Under the pieces are notes generated by a model. That model was given only the letters and a program-made list of their open reading frames with translations, ran no database searches and was not told the DNA's origin. A stretch of DNA of 64,000 nt from Arthrobacter bambusae (lineage in GTDB: Bacteria > Actinomycetota > Actinomycetes > Actinomycetales > Micrococcaceae). Where the stretch lies: positions 1 to 64,000 of the forward strand of contig NZ_JAUSSZ010000009.1 of the NCBI RefSeq assembly GCF_030812595.1. Reading direction: 5' to 3'. Shown one piece after another: positions 18,345 through 27,402 of the stretch. The translations under genes were made by a program, and so were the position numbers. Within the stretch, counting starts at the first letter, position 1, and the number at the start of each line of letters is the position of its first letter.

Positions 18345-19958
18345 GTGTCCCAAGAAGTCCTGAGCCCAGCCCGAGTCCAGGAAATTCACCATGAGGCCTC
18401 CCGGCGTCGGACTTTCGCGGTCATTTCGCACCCTGACGCCGGCAAGTCGACTCTCACGGAAGCCCTCGCGCTACACGCCAAGGTCATCGGCACCGCCGGT
18501 GCATCGAGCGGCAAGGCCAACCGCAAGGAAACCGTCTCCGACTGGATGCAGATGGAGAAGGACCGCGGTATTTCCATCAGCTCGGCGGCATTGCAGTTCT
18601 CCTACAGGGACACGGTGATCAACCTCCTGGACACCCCGGGGCACGCCGACTTCTCCGAGGACACCTACCGCGTCCTGGCCGCCGTCGACTGCGCAGTGAT
18701 GCTCGTGGACGCCGCCAAGGGCCTGGAAACTCAAACCATGAAGCTCTTCGAGGTCTGCAAGCAGCGGAACCTGCCCATCATTACGGTGATCAACAAATGG
18801 GACCGCCCCGGGCTGGATGCCCTCGCCCTGATGGACGAGATCACCGAACGCACCGGACTCCAGCCCATGCCCTTGACTTGGGCCGTGGGCATTTCAGGGG
18901 ACTTCCGTGGAGTCTGGGATCTGCGAAATGACCGCTTCGCACGGTTCGCGCGCAACAACGCCGGCGCCAACATTGCCATCACCGAGTACTTCACTCCGGA
19001 AGAGGCAGCCGAGGCGCAGGGCAACGACTGGAGCAACGCGGTCGACGAAGCCGGACTGGTCATCCAATCAAACCTCGAATTCAACGTGGACAGTTTCCAT
19101 GCTGGAACGGCAACGCCCATCCTCTTCAGTTCGGCAGCCTTGAACTTCGGGGTCAAGGAAATCCTGGATGCGTTGGTGGATTTCGCGCCTCCGGCCGCAC
19201 CCCGTCCGGACGTGGACGGCGAACCCCGTTCCGTTGACGCTCCCTTCGCCGGGTTCGTCTTCAAGGTCCAGGCCGGGATGAACAAAGCCCACCGCGACCA
19301 CGTTGCGTTCATCCGCGTGTGCTCGGGCGTCTTTGAGCGCGGCATGGTGGTCACTCAGACACGCACCGGTAAGTCCTTCGCCACCAAGTACGCCCAGCAG
19401 GTTTTCGGGCGCGAACGGGAAGTCATCGACGAGGCCTACCCCGGCGACGTCGTTGGCTTGGTCAACGCGTCCTCACTTCGCGTCGGGGACAGCCTGTTCC
19501 TGGACGAACCTGTCGAATTCCCCGCCATCCCGCTTTTCGCGCCCGAGCATTTCCAAGTCGCCAGGTCCCAGGACCCCAGCCGCTTCAAGCAGTTCCGCCG
19601 CGGCATCGAACAGCTTGAACACGAAGGCGTCATCCAAGTGCTTCGTTCCGACGTCCGAGGCGATCAGGCACCCGTGCTCGCCGCCGTCGGTCCCATGCAG
19701 TTTGAGGTTGTCGAAGACCGCATGGCCCACGACTTCAACGCCCCGATGCGCTTGGAACGCCTTCCGTATTCGATGGCGAGGATCTCGACGGCGGAGGCCA
19801 TGCCGGCGCTCGCCAACGTCCCGGGTGCTGAGGTGCTGCTGAGGTCCGACGGCGAATACCTGGCGTTGTTCAACGACGTCTGGGCGCTGCGCCGGATCGA
19901 GAAGAACCACCCGACGCTCACGCTCGTCCCGATTGGCACGCACAACCCGGCGAAATAG
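18345..19958 (+). CDS. prfC: peptide chain release factor 3
   Basis: GTPase that recycles RF1/RF2 from the ribosome after termination. The 537-residue protein has G1 SHPDAGKST, the switch I region with KDRGISISSAAL, G3 DTPGHADFSEDTYR and G4 NKWDRPG, followed by domain II and the RF3 C-terminal domain (FKQFRRGIEQLEHEGV). Length equals the usual RF3 of about 530 residues. The GTG start gives the standard N-terminus; an extension of 72 residues upstream is rejected. Confidence 0.93.
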   Translation: MSQEVLSPARVQEIHHEASRRRTFAVISHPDAGKSTLTEALALHAKVIGTAGASSGKANRKETVSDWMQMEKDRGISISSAALQFSYRDTVINLLDTPGHADFSEDTYRVLAAVDCAVMLVDAAKGLETQTMKLFEVCKQRNLPIITVINKWDRPGLDALALMDEITERTGLQPMPLTWAVGISGDFRGVWDLRNDRFARFARNNAGANIAITEYFTPEEAAEAQGNDWSNAVDEAGLVIQSNLEFNVDSFHAGTATPILFSSAALNFGVKEILDALVDFAPPAAPRPDVDGEPRSVDAPFAGFVFKVQAGMNKAHRDHVAFIRVCSGVFERGMVVTQTRTGKSFATKYAQQVFGREREVIDEAYPGDVVGLVNASSLRVGDSLFLDEPVEFPAIPLFAPEHFQVARSQDPSRFKQFRRGIEQLEHEGVIQVLRSDVRGDQAPVLAAVGPMQFEVVEDRMAHDFNAPMRLERLPYSMARISTAEAMPALANVPGAEVLLRSDGEYLALFNDVWALRRIEKNHPTLTLVPIGTHNPAK

Positions 19959-20013
19959 CCGTCCTCCGGACCGAAGCCTTCCTCCGGACATGTCCCTCGG
20001 GAAGCCTTCCTCC

Positions 20014-20141
20014 GCACATGCCCCTCGGTTGCACCTAGGAGTGGACATGCTCACCTTTGCCTCGTGCACATGCCCCTCGGGTGAGCCGAAGAGTGGACAT
20101 ATTACGTTTATGTCCACTCCCTGGCTCGAACAGCGGGCATG
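20014..20141 (+). repeat. 128-bp direct repeat, copy A
   Basis: Matches copy B at 121 of 128 positions by hand alignment with no gaps. It contains a perfect 11-bp inverted repeat (GAGTGGACATA at 20091-20101 and its complement at 20109-20119) around TTACGTT. Confidence 0.85.
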
Positions 20142-20240
20142 CTCGGAGGGTGGGGGTCAGAAGTTCACTGGGCGTTCGACCTTGCTGTCAGCGCGAATGA
20201 TCCGCGCACAATCCAATGGACGTGTCCCGCGCTAGCGACC

Positions 20241-20368
20241 GCACATGCCCCGCGCTGGCACCTAGGACTGGACATGCTCACCTTTGCCTCGTGCACATGC
20301 CCCTCGGGTGAGCCGAAGACTGGACATATTACGTTTATGTCCACTCCTTGGCTCGAACAGGGGGCATG
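20241..20368 (+). repeat. 128-bp direct repeat, copy B
   Basis: Second copy of the 128-bp unit, 99 bp after copy A. The internal inverted repeat around TTACGTT is kept except for one outer base pair. It is followed by two GGGGGCATGTCCC motifs 36 bp apart. Confidence 0.85.
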
Positions 20369-20422
20369 TCCCGGGGGGAGTGAAGACAGGGGGCATGTCC
20401 CTTGGAGGGCGAGGAGGGGACG

Positions 20423-21796
20423 CTAGGTGATGAGCAACTCCAAGGCCTCGGCCAGGTGCGCCACCTCGCGGACCGAGAAACCCTCCGGGATGGGCCCTGG
20501 TCCGTTAGGGCTGGCGGGCACCACTGCGTGGGTGAAACCAAGCCGCTGCGCCTCGTGGATGCGCTGGTTGATCCCGGGAACGGGACGGACCTCGCCTGCG
20601 AGGCCGACCTCACCGAAGGCGATGAGCCGCTGAGGCAATGCCTTGCGGGCCTTCGCCGAGGCCACGGCAAGCGCAACGGCAAGGTCGGTGGCGGGTTCGC
20701 TCAATTTCACCCCTCCGACAGTGGCCACGTAGGAGTCGTCCTTGTGCAGGATGCAGCCGGCCCGCTGTTGGAGCACGGCAAGGAGCATGGCGACGCGCGA
20801 GTTCTCCAAGCCGCTCGTGGCCCTGCGCGGCTGTGAACTGGCGCTTTCGGCAAGGAGAGACTGCACCTCGGCCAGCAGGGGGCGCCGGCCTTCCATCGTC
20901 ACGGTGATGCAGGTACCGGAGACCGGCTCGCGTGTCCGCGATACAAAGAGGCCGCTGGGATCGGCGAGGCCTTCGATGCCGGCTTCGTTCAGATCGAAAC
21001 AGCCGACGTCGTCCGTGGCCCCGTAGCGGTTCTTGACCGCGCGCAACAAGCGCAAGCGCGAATGGCGTTCGCCTTCGAACTGGCACACGACGTCCACCAG
21101 ATGCTCCAGCAGGCGTGGACCGGCAATGGAGCCGTCCTTCGTCACGTGGCCAACCAGCAGGGTTGTCATATTCCGGCGCTTGGCGGCGGCGATAATGGAC
21201 GCCGCGACTTCCCGGACCTGTGAAACGCCGCCCGCGCTACCTTCGACATCCGCGCTGCTGAGCGTTTGCACCGAGTCCACGATCAGCAGTTTCGGCTCAA
21301 GTTTCTCCACCTGCCCGAGAGCCTGCCCGAGGTCCGCCTCCGCCGAGAGATAGAGGGTATGCGCCACCGCGTCAATCCGTTCCGCACGGAGCTTGACCTG
21401 GGCCGCCGATTCCTCGCCCGTGACGTACAGGACGTCTTGCCCCGTGCGGGCGAACTTCGCGGCGACATCCAGCAGGAGGGTGGACTTCCCGACGCCGGGT
21501 TCCCCGGCAAGCAGGATCACCGCCCCTGGAACGAGTCCGCCGCCCAGGACGCGGTCGAGTTCGTCGACGCCGGTGGGCAGGAACGCGGCCGTGGTCCCGT
21601 CTACCTCGGCAATCCGGCGCGCCGGCTCCAAAACCGTTGTTGCCGCCGTCGTACGCGCAACGGTGCTGCCGGTTTCCTCGACGGTGCCCCACGCCTGGCA
21701 CTCACCGCAGCGCCCCACCCACTTGACCGTGGTCCATCCGCATTCGGCACATTTATATGCGGGCGACTTGGATGCGCGTGAAGTCTTGGAAGCCAT
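20423..21796 (-). CDS. radA: DNA repair protein RadA (Sms)
   Basis: RecA-like ATPase that promotes branch migration in recombination. The 457-residue protein has an N-terminal zinc finger (C16-x2-C19 and C30-x2-C33), Walker A GEPGVGKS (98-105), the RadA-specific KNRYG motif (255-259, variant of KNRFG) and a C-terminal Lon-protease-like domain. Length is typical. TAGCCT lies 7 nt before the ATG, so the transcript may be leaderless. FUSC lies upstream on the same strand. Confidence 0.95.
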   Translation of the reverse strand: MASKTSRASKSPAYKCAECGWTTVKWVGRCGECQAWGTVEETGSTVARTTAATTVLEPARRIAEVDGTTAAFLPTGVDELDRVLGGGLVPGAVILLAGEPGVGKSTLLLDVAAKFARTGQDVLYVTGEESAAQVKLRAERIDAVAHTLYLSAEADLGQALGQVEKLEPKLLIVDSVQTLSSADVEGSAGGVSQVREVAASIIAAAKRRNMTTLLVGHVTKDGSIAGPRLLEHLVDVVCQFEGERHSRLRLLRAVKNRYGATDDVGCFDLNEAGIEGLADPSGLFVSRTREPVSGTCITVTMEGRRPLLAEVQSLLAESASSQPRRATSGLENSRVAMLLAVLQQRAGCILHKDDSYVATVGGVKLSEPATDLAVALAVASAKARKALPQRLIAFGEVGLAGEVRPVPGINQRIHEAQRLGFTHAVVPASPNGPGPIPEGFSVREVAHLAEALELLIT

Positions 21797-21803
21797 GCGT
21801 ACA

Positions 21804-21809
21804 AGGCTA
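21804..21809 (-). promoter_or_regulatory. -10 element, leaderless promoter of radA
   Basis: TAGCCT on the minus strand lies 7 nt before the radA ATG, within the 42-nt gap after the FUSC gene. Confidence 0.55.
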
Positions 21810-21838
21810 GTGGAGGGGTAGGACAGTCAAGGCCGCCC

Positions 21839-22969
21839 TCACTGCAGCTCAGGAAGTATGTCCCTAGCCTCGCGGGGGTCCATGCCCGCGGCTTCGAGCA
21901 AATCCACCATGAGCGGGCGGAAGAGCATCACCACGGTTTCGCCCTCGAGCTTCTGGACGTGGAGCATTTTGGGGTGCAGCCGCGTGGAAATGTCCGCCAA
22001 ATCCTGCCGCGCGCCGCGAAGGTGGGCGCGGCGCGCGCCGTCATGCACTTCCGCCAGGCCTAGCGATAGTTCCTCGACCGCTGCGGAGGTGTCCAGCAGG
22101 ACCTCGGAAATGCTGTCCGTTGCCTCGTCTGTCAGTGCGGCATGGTTGATGGCGCTCGTGAGCCGCCGGGCGAACACCCGGCCGTTGCGGAGGGCGAGGT
22201 CGATGGAATCCAGCGAATCCGCGAGCCTGGTCAGCTCCTCGCGGTGCCGCCGATACGCGGGAGCGATCGTGGCCACTTCGCCGGAGGCCTTGAGGGATTG
22301 GCGCATGCGGTCCACCAGGGGCTGGCAGTTCCGCCCGCGGATGAGCGCGTGCCACGCCTGGGTGGAGTCGCTGTTGATCAGGGCCTCGGCGCACTCGCGG
22401 AGCACTTCCGAGAGCTCGTGCAGGAGTTTGCGGACGTCCTGGCGGGGCTCGCTACGTGGGTCCTTGGGGACCAGCATGGTGACGAGAAGCGCGAAAACCC
22501 CACCCACCACCGCGTCGATGCTGCGTGTGAAAGGTCCCCCGGCCGGCGCGGGCAACAGCACCACGAGCAGCGACTGCAGGCCCAGTTGGGTGGTGAAAAT
22601 GGATCCGCCGTCCAGGAAACGTGCCAACAGGATGGAAAACAGAAGGACGACGGCGGCCTGCCAGATCCCCGAACCCAGCCAGTGGAGGAGCAGATCGCCC
22701 ACGACGATCCCGAGGGTGCAGCCAAGTCCGACTTCCACGACCCGGCGAAGCCGCGGGTCCCGCGAGAAGCCGAGCGCGATCAACGACGACGTCGCGGCGA
22801 AAAGGGGTCCCGAGTGCCCGAGTATGTATTCAGCGAACGCATAGGCGCCCACGGCACACACCGTCATCTGGACTGCTGGAACCAACGAGTTCCGGCTGCG
22901 GACGAAGCCGGTACGCAGCCGCGCCCTCAGGAATTTCTTGCTCGTTGAAAGTCCTTGGGGGGCGGTCAT
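21839..22969 (-). CDS. FUSC-family inner membrane protein (aromatic acid exporter-like)
   Basis: A 376-residue protein with about five to six N-terminal transmembrane helices (MTVCAVGAYAFAEYIL, PLFAATSSLIALGF, GCTLGIVVGDLLLHWLG, QAAVVLLFSILLARFL and later SIDAVVGGVFALLVTMLVP), followed by a long cytoplasmic helical region. This is the half-size arrangement of fusaric-acid-resistance/ArAE-like proteins. Members export small aromatic compounds or are uncharacterised; substrate here is unknown. Confidence 0.8.
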   Translation of the reverse strand: MTAPQGLSTSKKFLRARLRTGFVRSRNSLVPAVQMTVCAVGAYAFAEYILGHSGPLFAATSSLIALGFSRDPRLRRVVEVGLGCTLGIVVGDLLLHWLGSGIWQAAVVLLFSILLARFLDGGSIFTTQLGLQSLLVVLLPAPAGGPFTRSIDAVVGGVFALLVTMLVPKDPRSEPRQDVRKLLHELSEVLRECAEALINSDSTQAWHALIRGRNCQPLVDRMRQSLKASGEVATIAPAYRRHREELTRLADSLDSIDLALRNGRVFARRLTSAINHAALTDEATDSISEVLLDTSAAVEELSLGLAEVHDGARRAHLRGARQDLADISTRLHPKMLHVQKLEGETVVMLFRPLMVDLLEAAGMDPREARDILPELQ

Positions 22970-23104
22970 GGCTCAAGTCTATTCAGGACCGCTCCACCGC
23001 GTGCGGCCTTCGAGGAAACCGCGAAGTGAGGGGCGTCACTTAATCCCGCTTGACTTGCCGAGCGCAAGGGTGACGCTGCACTTGTAAGCCAATGGACCAC
23101 AGCC

Positions 23105-23126
23105 GTTCACTTCCCGTTCACCTTGG
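23105..23126 (+). promoter_or_regulatory. PHO box upstream of pstS
   Basis: GTTCACTTCCC followed directly by GTTCACCTTGG: two 11-nt direct-repeat units matching the PhoP-binding PHO box known from Streptomyces and related actinobacteria. It lies 125 nt before the pstS GTG and indicates phosphate-starvation control by PhoRP. Confidence 0.8.
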
Positions 23127-23250
23127 ACGGCCGATCCTGTTACCTGCGGCTCATAGCGTCAATCAAGGTACAAATACGTACGCAAATCTTTCGTATGCCG
23201 ACTTTCTCCCACGGCACGCATCAGAGAATCCCTGGAAGGGGTACATCCAA

Positions 23251-24375
23251 GTGAAGGCAACTCGCTTCGGCCGCAACGCGGCAATCGCGGTCCTCGCAGT
23301 CGGCGCGCTTGCGCTGACCGCTTGCGGTTCAGACAACGCCACCGGCAACGCTCCGGCAGCTACGCAGAGCGCCGCCGCCGGCGTCAAGGTCACCGGCACC
23401 CTGACCGGTATCGGCTCCTCGGCGCAGGGCGCCGCAATGGACGCCTGGAAGACCAACTTCGCTTCCGCGAACCCGGGTGCCACGGTCCAGTACTCCCCGG
23501 ACGGCTCGGGCGCAGGCCGCAAGGCCATCCTCGATGGCTCCGCACAGTTCGCTGGATCCGACGCTTACCTGACGGACGCTGAGCTTGCCAGCTCCAAGAC
23601 CAAGTGCGGCACCGACGGCGCCATCAACATCCCGGTCTACATCTCGCCGATCGCCGTTGCCTTCAACATCCCGAACGTCAAGGACTTGAAGCTCGACGCC
23701 ACCACGGTTGCCAAGATCTTCCGCGGCCAGATCACCAACTGGAACGACCCGGCAATCGCCGCCCTGAACGCCGGCGTTACGCTTCCGGACCTCAAGGTCA
23801 CCCCGGTCAACCGCTCTGACGACTCCGGAACCACCCAGAACTTCACTGACTACCTGGCGGCCGCTGCACCCTCCGTCTGGACCGACAAGGCAGCCGGCGT
23901 TTGGCCTGCTTCCCTGAAGGGCGAGAACGCCAAGGGCACCTCGGGCGTCGTCAAGACCGTCACCGACACCCCGGGTGCCGTGACCTACGCTGACGACTCC
24001 GCAGTTTCCGGCAAGCTCGGCACCGCGGAGATCAAGGTTGGCTCGGACTTCGTCAAGATTTCCGCTGACGCTGCCGCCAAGGCTGTTGAACTGGGCAAGC
24101 CCGTTGCAGGCCGCCCCACCGGCGACCTTTCCATCAAGCTTGACCGCACCACCACGGACTCCTCGGCCTACCCGGTGGTCCTGGTTTCCTACCACGTCGT
24201 CTGCACCACCTACGACAAGCAGGCAACTGCCGACCTGGTGAAGGCTTTCGAGAGCTACGTAGTCTCCGACGCCGGCCAGCAGGCCGCAGCCGGCTCCGCC
24301 AAGTCCGCTCCGCTCTCCAAGGCGCTGCAGGACAAGGCGAAGGCCGCTGTTGACTCCATCAAGGCCAAGGCCTAA
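23251..24375 (+). CDS. pstS: phosphate ABC transporter substrate-binding lipoprotein PstS
   Basis: Captures phosphate outside the membrane for PstCAB. The 374-residue protein has a lipoprotein signal ending LTAC (Cys 25), the ligand-binding sequences GIGSSAQGAAMDAW, SPDGSGAGRKAI and FAGSDAYL, and RSDDSGTTQNFTDYL, which contacts phosphate in PstS proteins. The GTG start is preceded by GGAAGGGG; the frame stays open upstream to 23092 but would bury the signal peptide and cover the PHO box. First gene of pstSCAB. Confidence 0.95.
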   Translation: MKATRFGRNAAIAVLAVGALALTACGSDNATGNAPAATQSAAAGVKVTGTLTGIGSSAQGAAMDAWKTNFASANPGATVQYSPDGSGAGRKAILDGSAQFAGSDAYLTDAELASSKTKCGTDGAINIPVYISPIAVAFNIPNVKDLKLDATTVAKIFRGQITNWNDPAIAALNAGVTLPDLKVTPVNRSDDSGTTQNFTDYLAAAAPSVWTDKAAGVWPASLKGENAKGTSGVVKTVTDTPGAVTYADDSAVSGKLGTAEIKVGSDFVKISADAAAKAVELGKPVAGRPTGDLSIKLDRTTTDSSAYPVVLVSYHVVCTTYDKQATADLVKAFESYVVSDAGQQAAAGSAKSAPLSKALQDKAKAAVDSIKAKA

Positions 24376-24388
24376 GGACGACAATGGA

Positions 24389-24419
24389 GTAGTGGTTCCG
24401 CGGACCGCGGCACCACTAC
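24389..24419 (+). terminator. intercistronic hairpin after pstS
   Basis: GTAGTGGT and ACCACTAC flank CCGCG/CGCGG, giving a nearly continuous stem with no U tract, 14 nt after the pstS stop. It probably stabilises or partly terminates the mRNA so that pstS is made in excess over pstCAB. Confidence 0.7.
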
Positions 24420-24514
24420 CCTGAATATCGAGGTTCCCTGTCCCAGGCTGGTGAAACATCACCGGACGGGGCGGGGAACTTGGCCATTTTTGAGTGAATC
24501 TGAAGGATCGTGAA

Positions 24515-25447
24515 GTGACCACCAACTCCTTGACCACTTCCCAAGGTGCCGGACGCGCCGGGGACAAGGTCTTCTCCGGAGCTACCTTGGCCGCGGGATG
24601 CCTGATCCTCGTGGTTCTCTTCGGCGTCGCACTTTTCCTTGTAATCCAGGCCATTCCCGCACTTGTGGCTCCGCCCGCCGACATCCAAGGCGGCCAGGGC
24701 TTCTTTGCCTACATCGGACCGATCGTGGTGGGGACCCTCATCGCCGCAGTCATCGCGCTGGTGATCGCTACCCCCGTTGCAATCGGCGTGGCCCTGTTCA
24801 TTTCGCACTACGCGCCCCGCAGGCTCGCCTCGGGCCTTGGCTACGTGGTGGACCTCCTCGCTGCGATTCCTTCCGTGGTCTACGGCGCATGGGGCGCGGC
24901 ATTCCTTGCCCCCCAGATTTCGCCGGCCTACGGCTGGCTGGCCAGCAACATGGGCTGGTTGCCGATCTTCCAAGGCCCCGCCTCGGCTACCGGCAAGACC
25001 ATCCTGACCGCGAGCATTGTCCTCTCCGTCATGGTCCTGCCGATCATCACTTCACTGTCGCGCGAGATCTTCCTCCAGGCCCCGAATCTCCATGAAGAAG
25101 CTGCCCTTGCCCTCGGCGCGACCCGCTGGGAAATGATCAAAATAGCAGTCTTGCCGTTCGGCCGCCCCGGCATCGTGAGTGCCATCATGCTGGGCCTGGG
25201 CCGCGCCCTTGGCGAGACCATGGCCGTGGCGCTGGTCCTCTCCTCCGGCGCCCTGACCGCAAGCCTGATCCAGTCCGGCAACCAGACCATCGCAGCGGAA
25301 ATCGCCTTGAACTTCCCTGAAGCCAGCGGACTCAAAGTCAGTACCTTGATCGCAGCGGGCTTGGTATTGTTCGTCATCACCCTGGGTGTCAACATGATTG
25401 CACGCTGGATCATCACCAGACACAAAGAATTCTCGGGAGCCAACTAA
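24515..25447 (+). CDS. pstC: phosphate ABC transporter permease PstC
   Basis: Inner-membrane permease subunit, 310 residues, with six predicted helices beginning with AAGCLILVVLFGVALFLVI and the family motif EEAALALGATRWEMIKIAVLPFGRPGI (the EAA loop that contacts PstB). GTG start chosen for the GAAGGA ribosome binding site. The stop codon overlaps the pstA start (TAATG). Confidence 0.95.
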   Translation: MTTNSLTTSQGAGRAGDKVFSGATLAAGCLILVVLFGVALFLVIQAIPALVAPPADIQGGQGFFAYIGPIVVGTLIAAVIALVIATPVAIGVALFISHYAPRRLASGLGYVVDLLAAIPSVVYGAWGAAFLAPQISPAYGWLASNMGWLPIFQGPASATGKTILTASIVLSVMVLPIITSLSREIFLQAPNLHEEAALALGATRWEMIKIAVLPFGRPGIVSAIMLGLGRALGETMAVALVLSSGALTASLIQSGNQTIAAEIALNFPEASGLKVSTLIAAGLVLFVITLGVNMIARWIITRHKEFSGAN

Positions 25448-26556
25448 TGACTGTCACAGCCCCCGTGGCGCGCAAACGCTCCGCACTGACCAAGGGCCAG
25501 TTGCCCGCTTTCGCCCCTTATGTCGTCCTGGCCGTCGCCTTGGTACTCGGCGCAGCGATCCTTGCCCTGATCGGTTTCAACGCCTTCGGCTGGGGCCTCG
25601 TGTCCGCTATCCTCTTCACGATCGGCCTGGTCGGCTGGAGCGCAGCGGTCGAAGGCGGACGCAAGGCGAGCGACAAGCTTGCCACGTGCCTGATCGTCGG
25701 CTCGTTCCTCGTGGCGTTGCTTCCCCTGATCTCGGTCATCTGGACCGTCCTCGTGAACGGCATCCCGGGCATCATCACCCCTGGCTTCCTGTCGACATCG
25801 ATGAACGGCATCACAGGTACCATCGACAACAAAAGTGTCGATAACGGCACAAAGGTCCTCGGTGGCGTCTATCACGCTCTCCTGGGCACCGTGCAGATCA
25901 CCCTGCTCGCCACGGTCATTTCGGTTCCTGTGGGGTTGCTGACCGCAATCTACTTGGTGGAATACGGCAACGACCGAGCCCTTGCCCGGGCCATCACATT
26001 CTTCGTCGACGTCATGACCGGCATCCCCTCGATCGTGGCAGGTCTGTTTTCGGCAGCCTTCTTCTTCGCCGTGGTAGGCCCGGGCACCAAGACCGGTGCC
26101 GTCGCCGCCGTCGCGCTCTCGGTCCTGATGATCCCGGTGGTAGTCCGCTCCAGCGAGGAAATGCTCAAGATCGTCCCGAACGAGCTCCGCGAGGCGGCTT
26201 ACGCCCTTGGTGTCCGCAAGTGGCGCACCATCCTCAAGGTGGTCATCCCGACGGCGATTTCCGGGATCGCGTCCGGCGTCACCTTGGCGATCGCCCGGGT
26301 GATCGGCGAGACGGCACCAATCCTCGTCACCGCAGGTTTCGCCACCTCCATCAACAACAATGTGTTCGGCGGCTGGATGGCCTCGTTGCCGACGTTCATC
26401 TATACGCAGATCCTGAACCCGACCTCGCCGTCCAATCCGGACCCGTCGAGCCAGCGGGCATGGGGTGCCGCGCTGGTCCTGATCATCCTGGTGATGCTCC
26501 TGAACCTCGGCGCCAGGCTGATCGCCCGGATCTTCGCCCCCAAGGCTGGCCGTTGA
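25447..26556 (+). CDS. pstA: phosphate ABC transporter permease PstA
   Basis: Second permease subunit, 369 residues. The core has the family EAA loop (LREAAYALGVRKWRTILKVV) and YLVEYGNDRALARA. The protein is about 70 residues longer than the usual PstA because of an N-terminal extension with two extra hydrophobic segments (VVLAVALVLGAAILALIGF and LVSAILFTIGLVGW), seen in actinobacterial members. The start overlaps pstC. Confidence 0.95.
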   Translation: MTVTAPVARKRSALTKGQLPAFAPYVVLAVALVLGAAILALIGFNAFGWGLVSAILFTIGLVGWSAAVEGGRKASDKLATCLIVGSFLVALLPLISVIWTVLVNGIPGIITPGFLSTSMNGITGTIDNKSVDNGTKVLGGVYHALLGTVQITLLATVISVPVGLLTAIYLVEYGNDRALARAITFFVDVMTGIPSIVAGLFSAAFFFAVVGPGTKTGAVAAVALSVLMIPVVVRSSEEMLKIVPNELREAAYALGVRKWRTILKVVIPTAISGIASGVTLAIARVIGETAPILVTAGFATSINNNVFGGWMASLPTFIYTQILNPTSPSNPDPSSQRAWGAALVLIILVMLLNLGARLIARIFAPKAGR

Positions 26557-26604
26557 GCTGCCAGGCCACACGCAAACTTCCAACCACAGCACCGAAGGAA
26601 CACC

Positions 26605-27384
26605 ATGTCTAAGCGGATCGACGTCAAGGATCTGAACGTCTACTACGGCAATTTCCTGGCCGTTGAAGGCGTCAACATCAACATCGAAGCCAAATCGGTC
26701 ACGGCGTTCATCGGTCCGTCCGGTTGCGGCAAGTCCACCTTCCTGCGCACCCTGAACCGTATGCACGAAGTGCTGCCCGGCGCGCGCGTCGAAGGAGAAG
26801 TCCTGCTCGACGGCGACAACCTCTACGGCCCCGGCGTCGATCCCGTGACGGTCCGCACCCAGGTCGGCATGGTCTTCCAGCGGCCCAACCCGTTCCCCAC
26901 CATGTCCATCCGCGACAACGTGCTGGCCGGCGTGAAGCTGAACAACCGGAAGATCAGCAAGGGCGCGGCAGACGCACTCGTGGAGAAGTCCCTGCGCGGC
27001 GCCAACCTGTGGAACGAGGTCAAGGACCGCCTCGAGAAGCCGGGCTCCGGACTTTCCGGCGGCCAGCAGCAGCGACTCTGCATCGCCCGTGCCATCGCCG
27101 TGGAGCCGCAGGTCATCCTCATGGACGAGCCCTGCTCCGCGCTGGACCCGATCTCCACTTTGGCCGTCGAAGACCTCATCAATGAGCTCAAGGACGAATA
27201 CACCGTGGTGATCGTGACCCACAACATGCAGCAGGCCGCACGCGTTTCCGACAAGACCGCGTTCTTCAACATCGCAGGCACCGGCAAGCCGGGCAAGCTC
27301 ATTGAGTTCGCGGACACCACCACGATCTTCAACAACCCGTCCCAGAAAGCCACGGAAGACTACGTCTCCGGCCGGTTCGGATAG
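26605..27384 (+). CDS. pstB: phosphate ABC transporter ATP-binding protein PstB
   Basis: ATPase of the Pst complex, 259 residues: Walker [11 protein letters not shown]-loop [11 protein letters not shown], signature LSGGQQQR, Walker [14 protein letters not shown] and the switch His in [14 protein letters not shown] lies before the ATG. No phoU gene follows; the DUF47 protein of the converging Pit pair is the only PhoU-like gene nearby. Confidence 0.96.
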   Translation: MSKRIDVKDLNVYYGNFLAVEGVNINIEAKSVTAFIGPSGCGKSTFLRTLNRMHEVLPGARVEGEVLLDGDNLYGPGVDPVTVRTQVGMVFQRPNPFPTMSIRDNVLAGVKLNNRKISKGAADALVEKSLRGANLWNEVKDRLEKPGSGLSGGQQQRLCIARAIAVEPQVILMDEPCSALDPISTLAVEDLINELKDEYTVVIVTHNMQQAARVSDKTAFFNIAGTGKPGKLIEFADTTTIFNNPSQKATEDYVSGRFG

Positions 27385-27402
27385 GCCCAGCGGCCCTCGG
27401 GC

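Larger units (their letters stand above)
19959..20422. repeat. prfC-radA intergenic repeat region
   Basis: 464 bp between the convergent 3' ends of prfC and radA, made almost entirely of repeats. It starts with a 28-bp direct repeat (AGCCTTCCTCCGGACATG type, near 19974 and 20002), then holds two copies of a 128-bp unit (20014-20141 and 20241-20368). Short motifs GCACATGCCCCTCGG and, on the other strand, GGGACATGCCCCCTG recur in both orientations. No open frame of interest. Confidence 0.8.

Noticed and set aside
23092-23250. 53-residue upstream extension of PstS
   Set aside because: It would place the PHO box and promoter inside the gene and bury the lipoprotein signal peptide.
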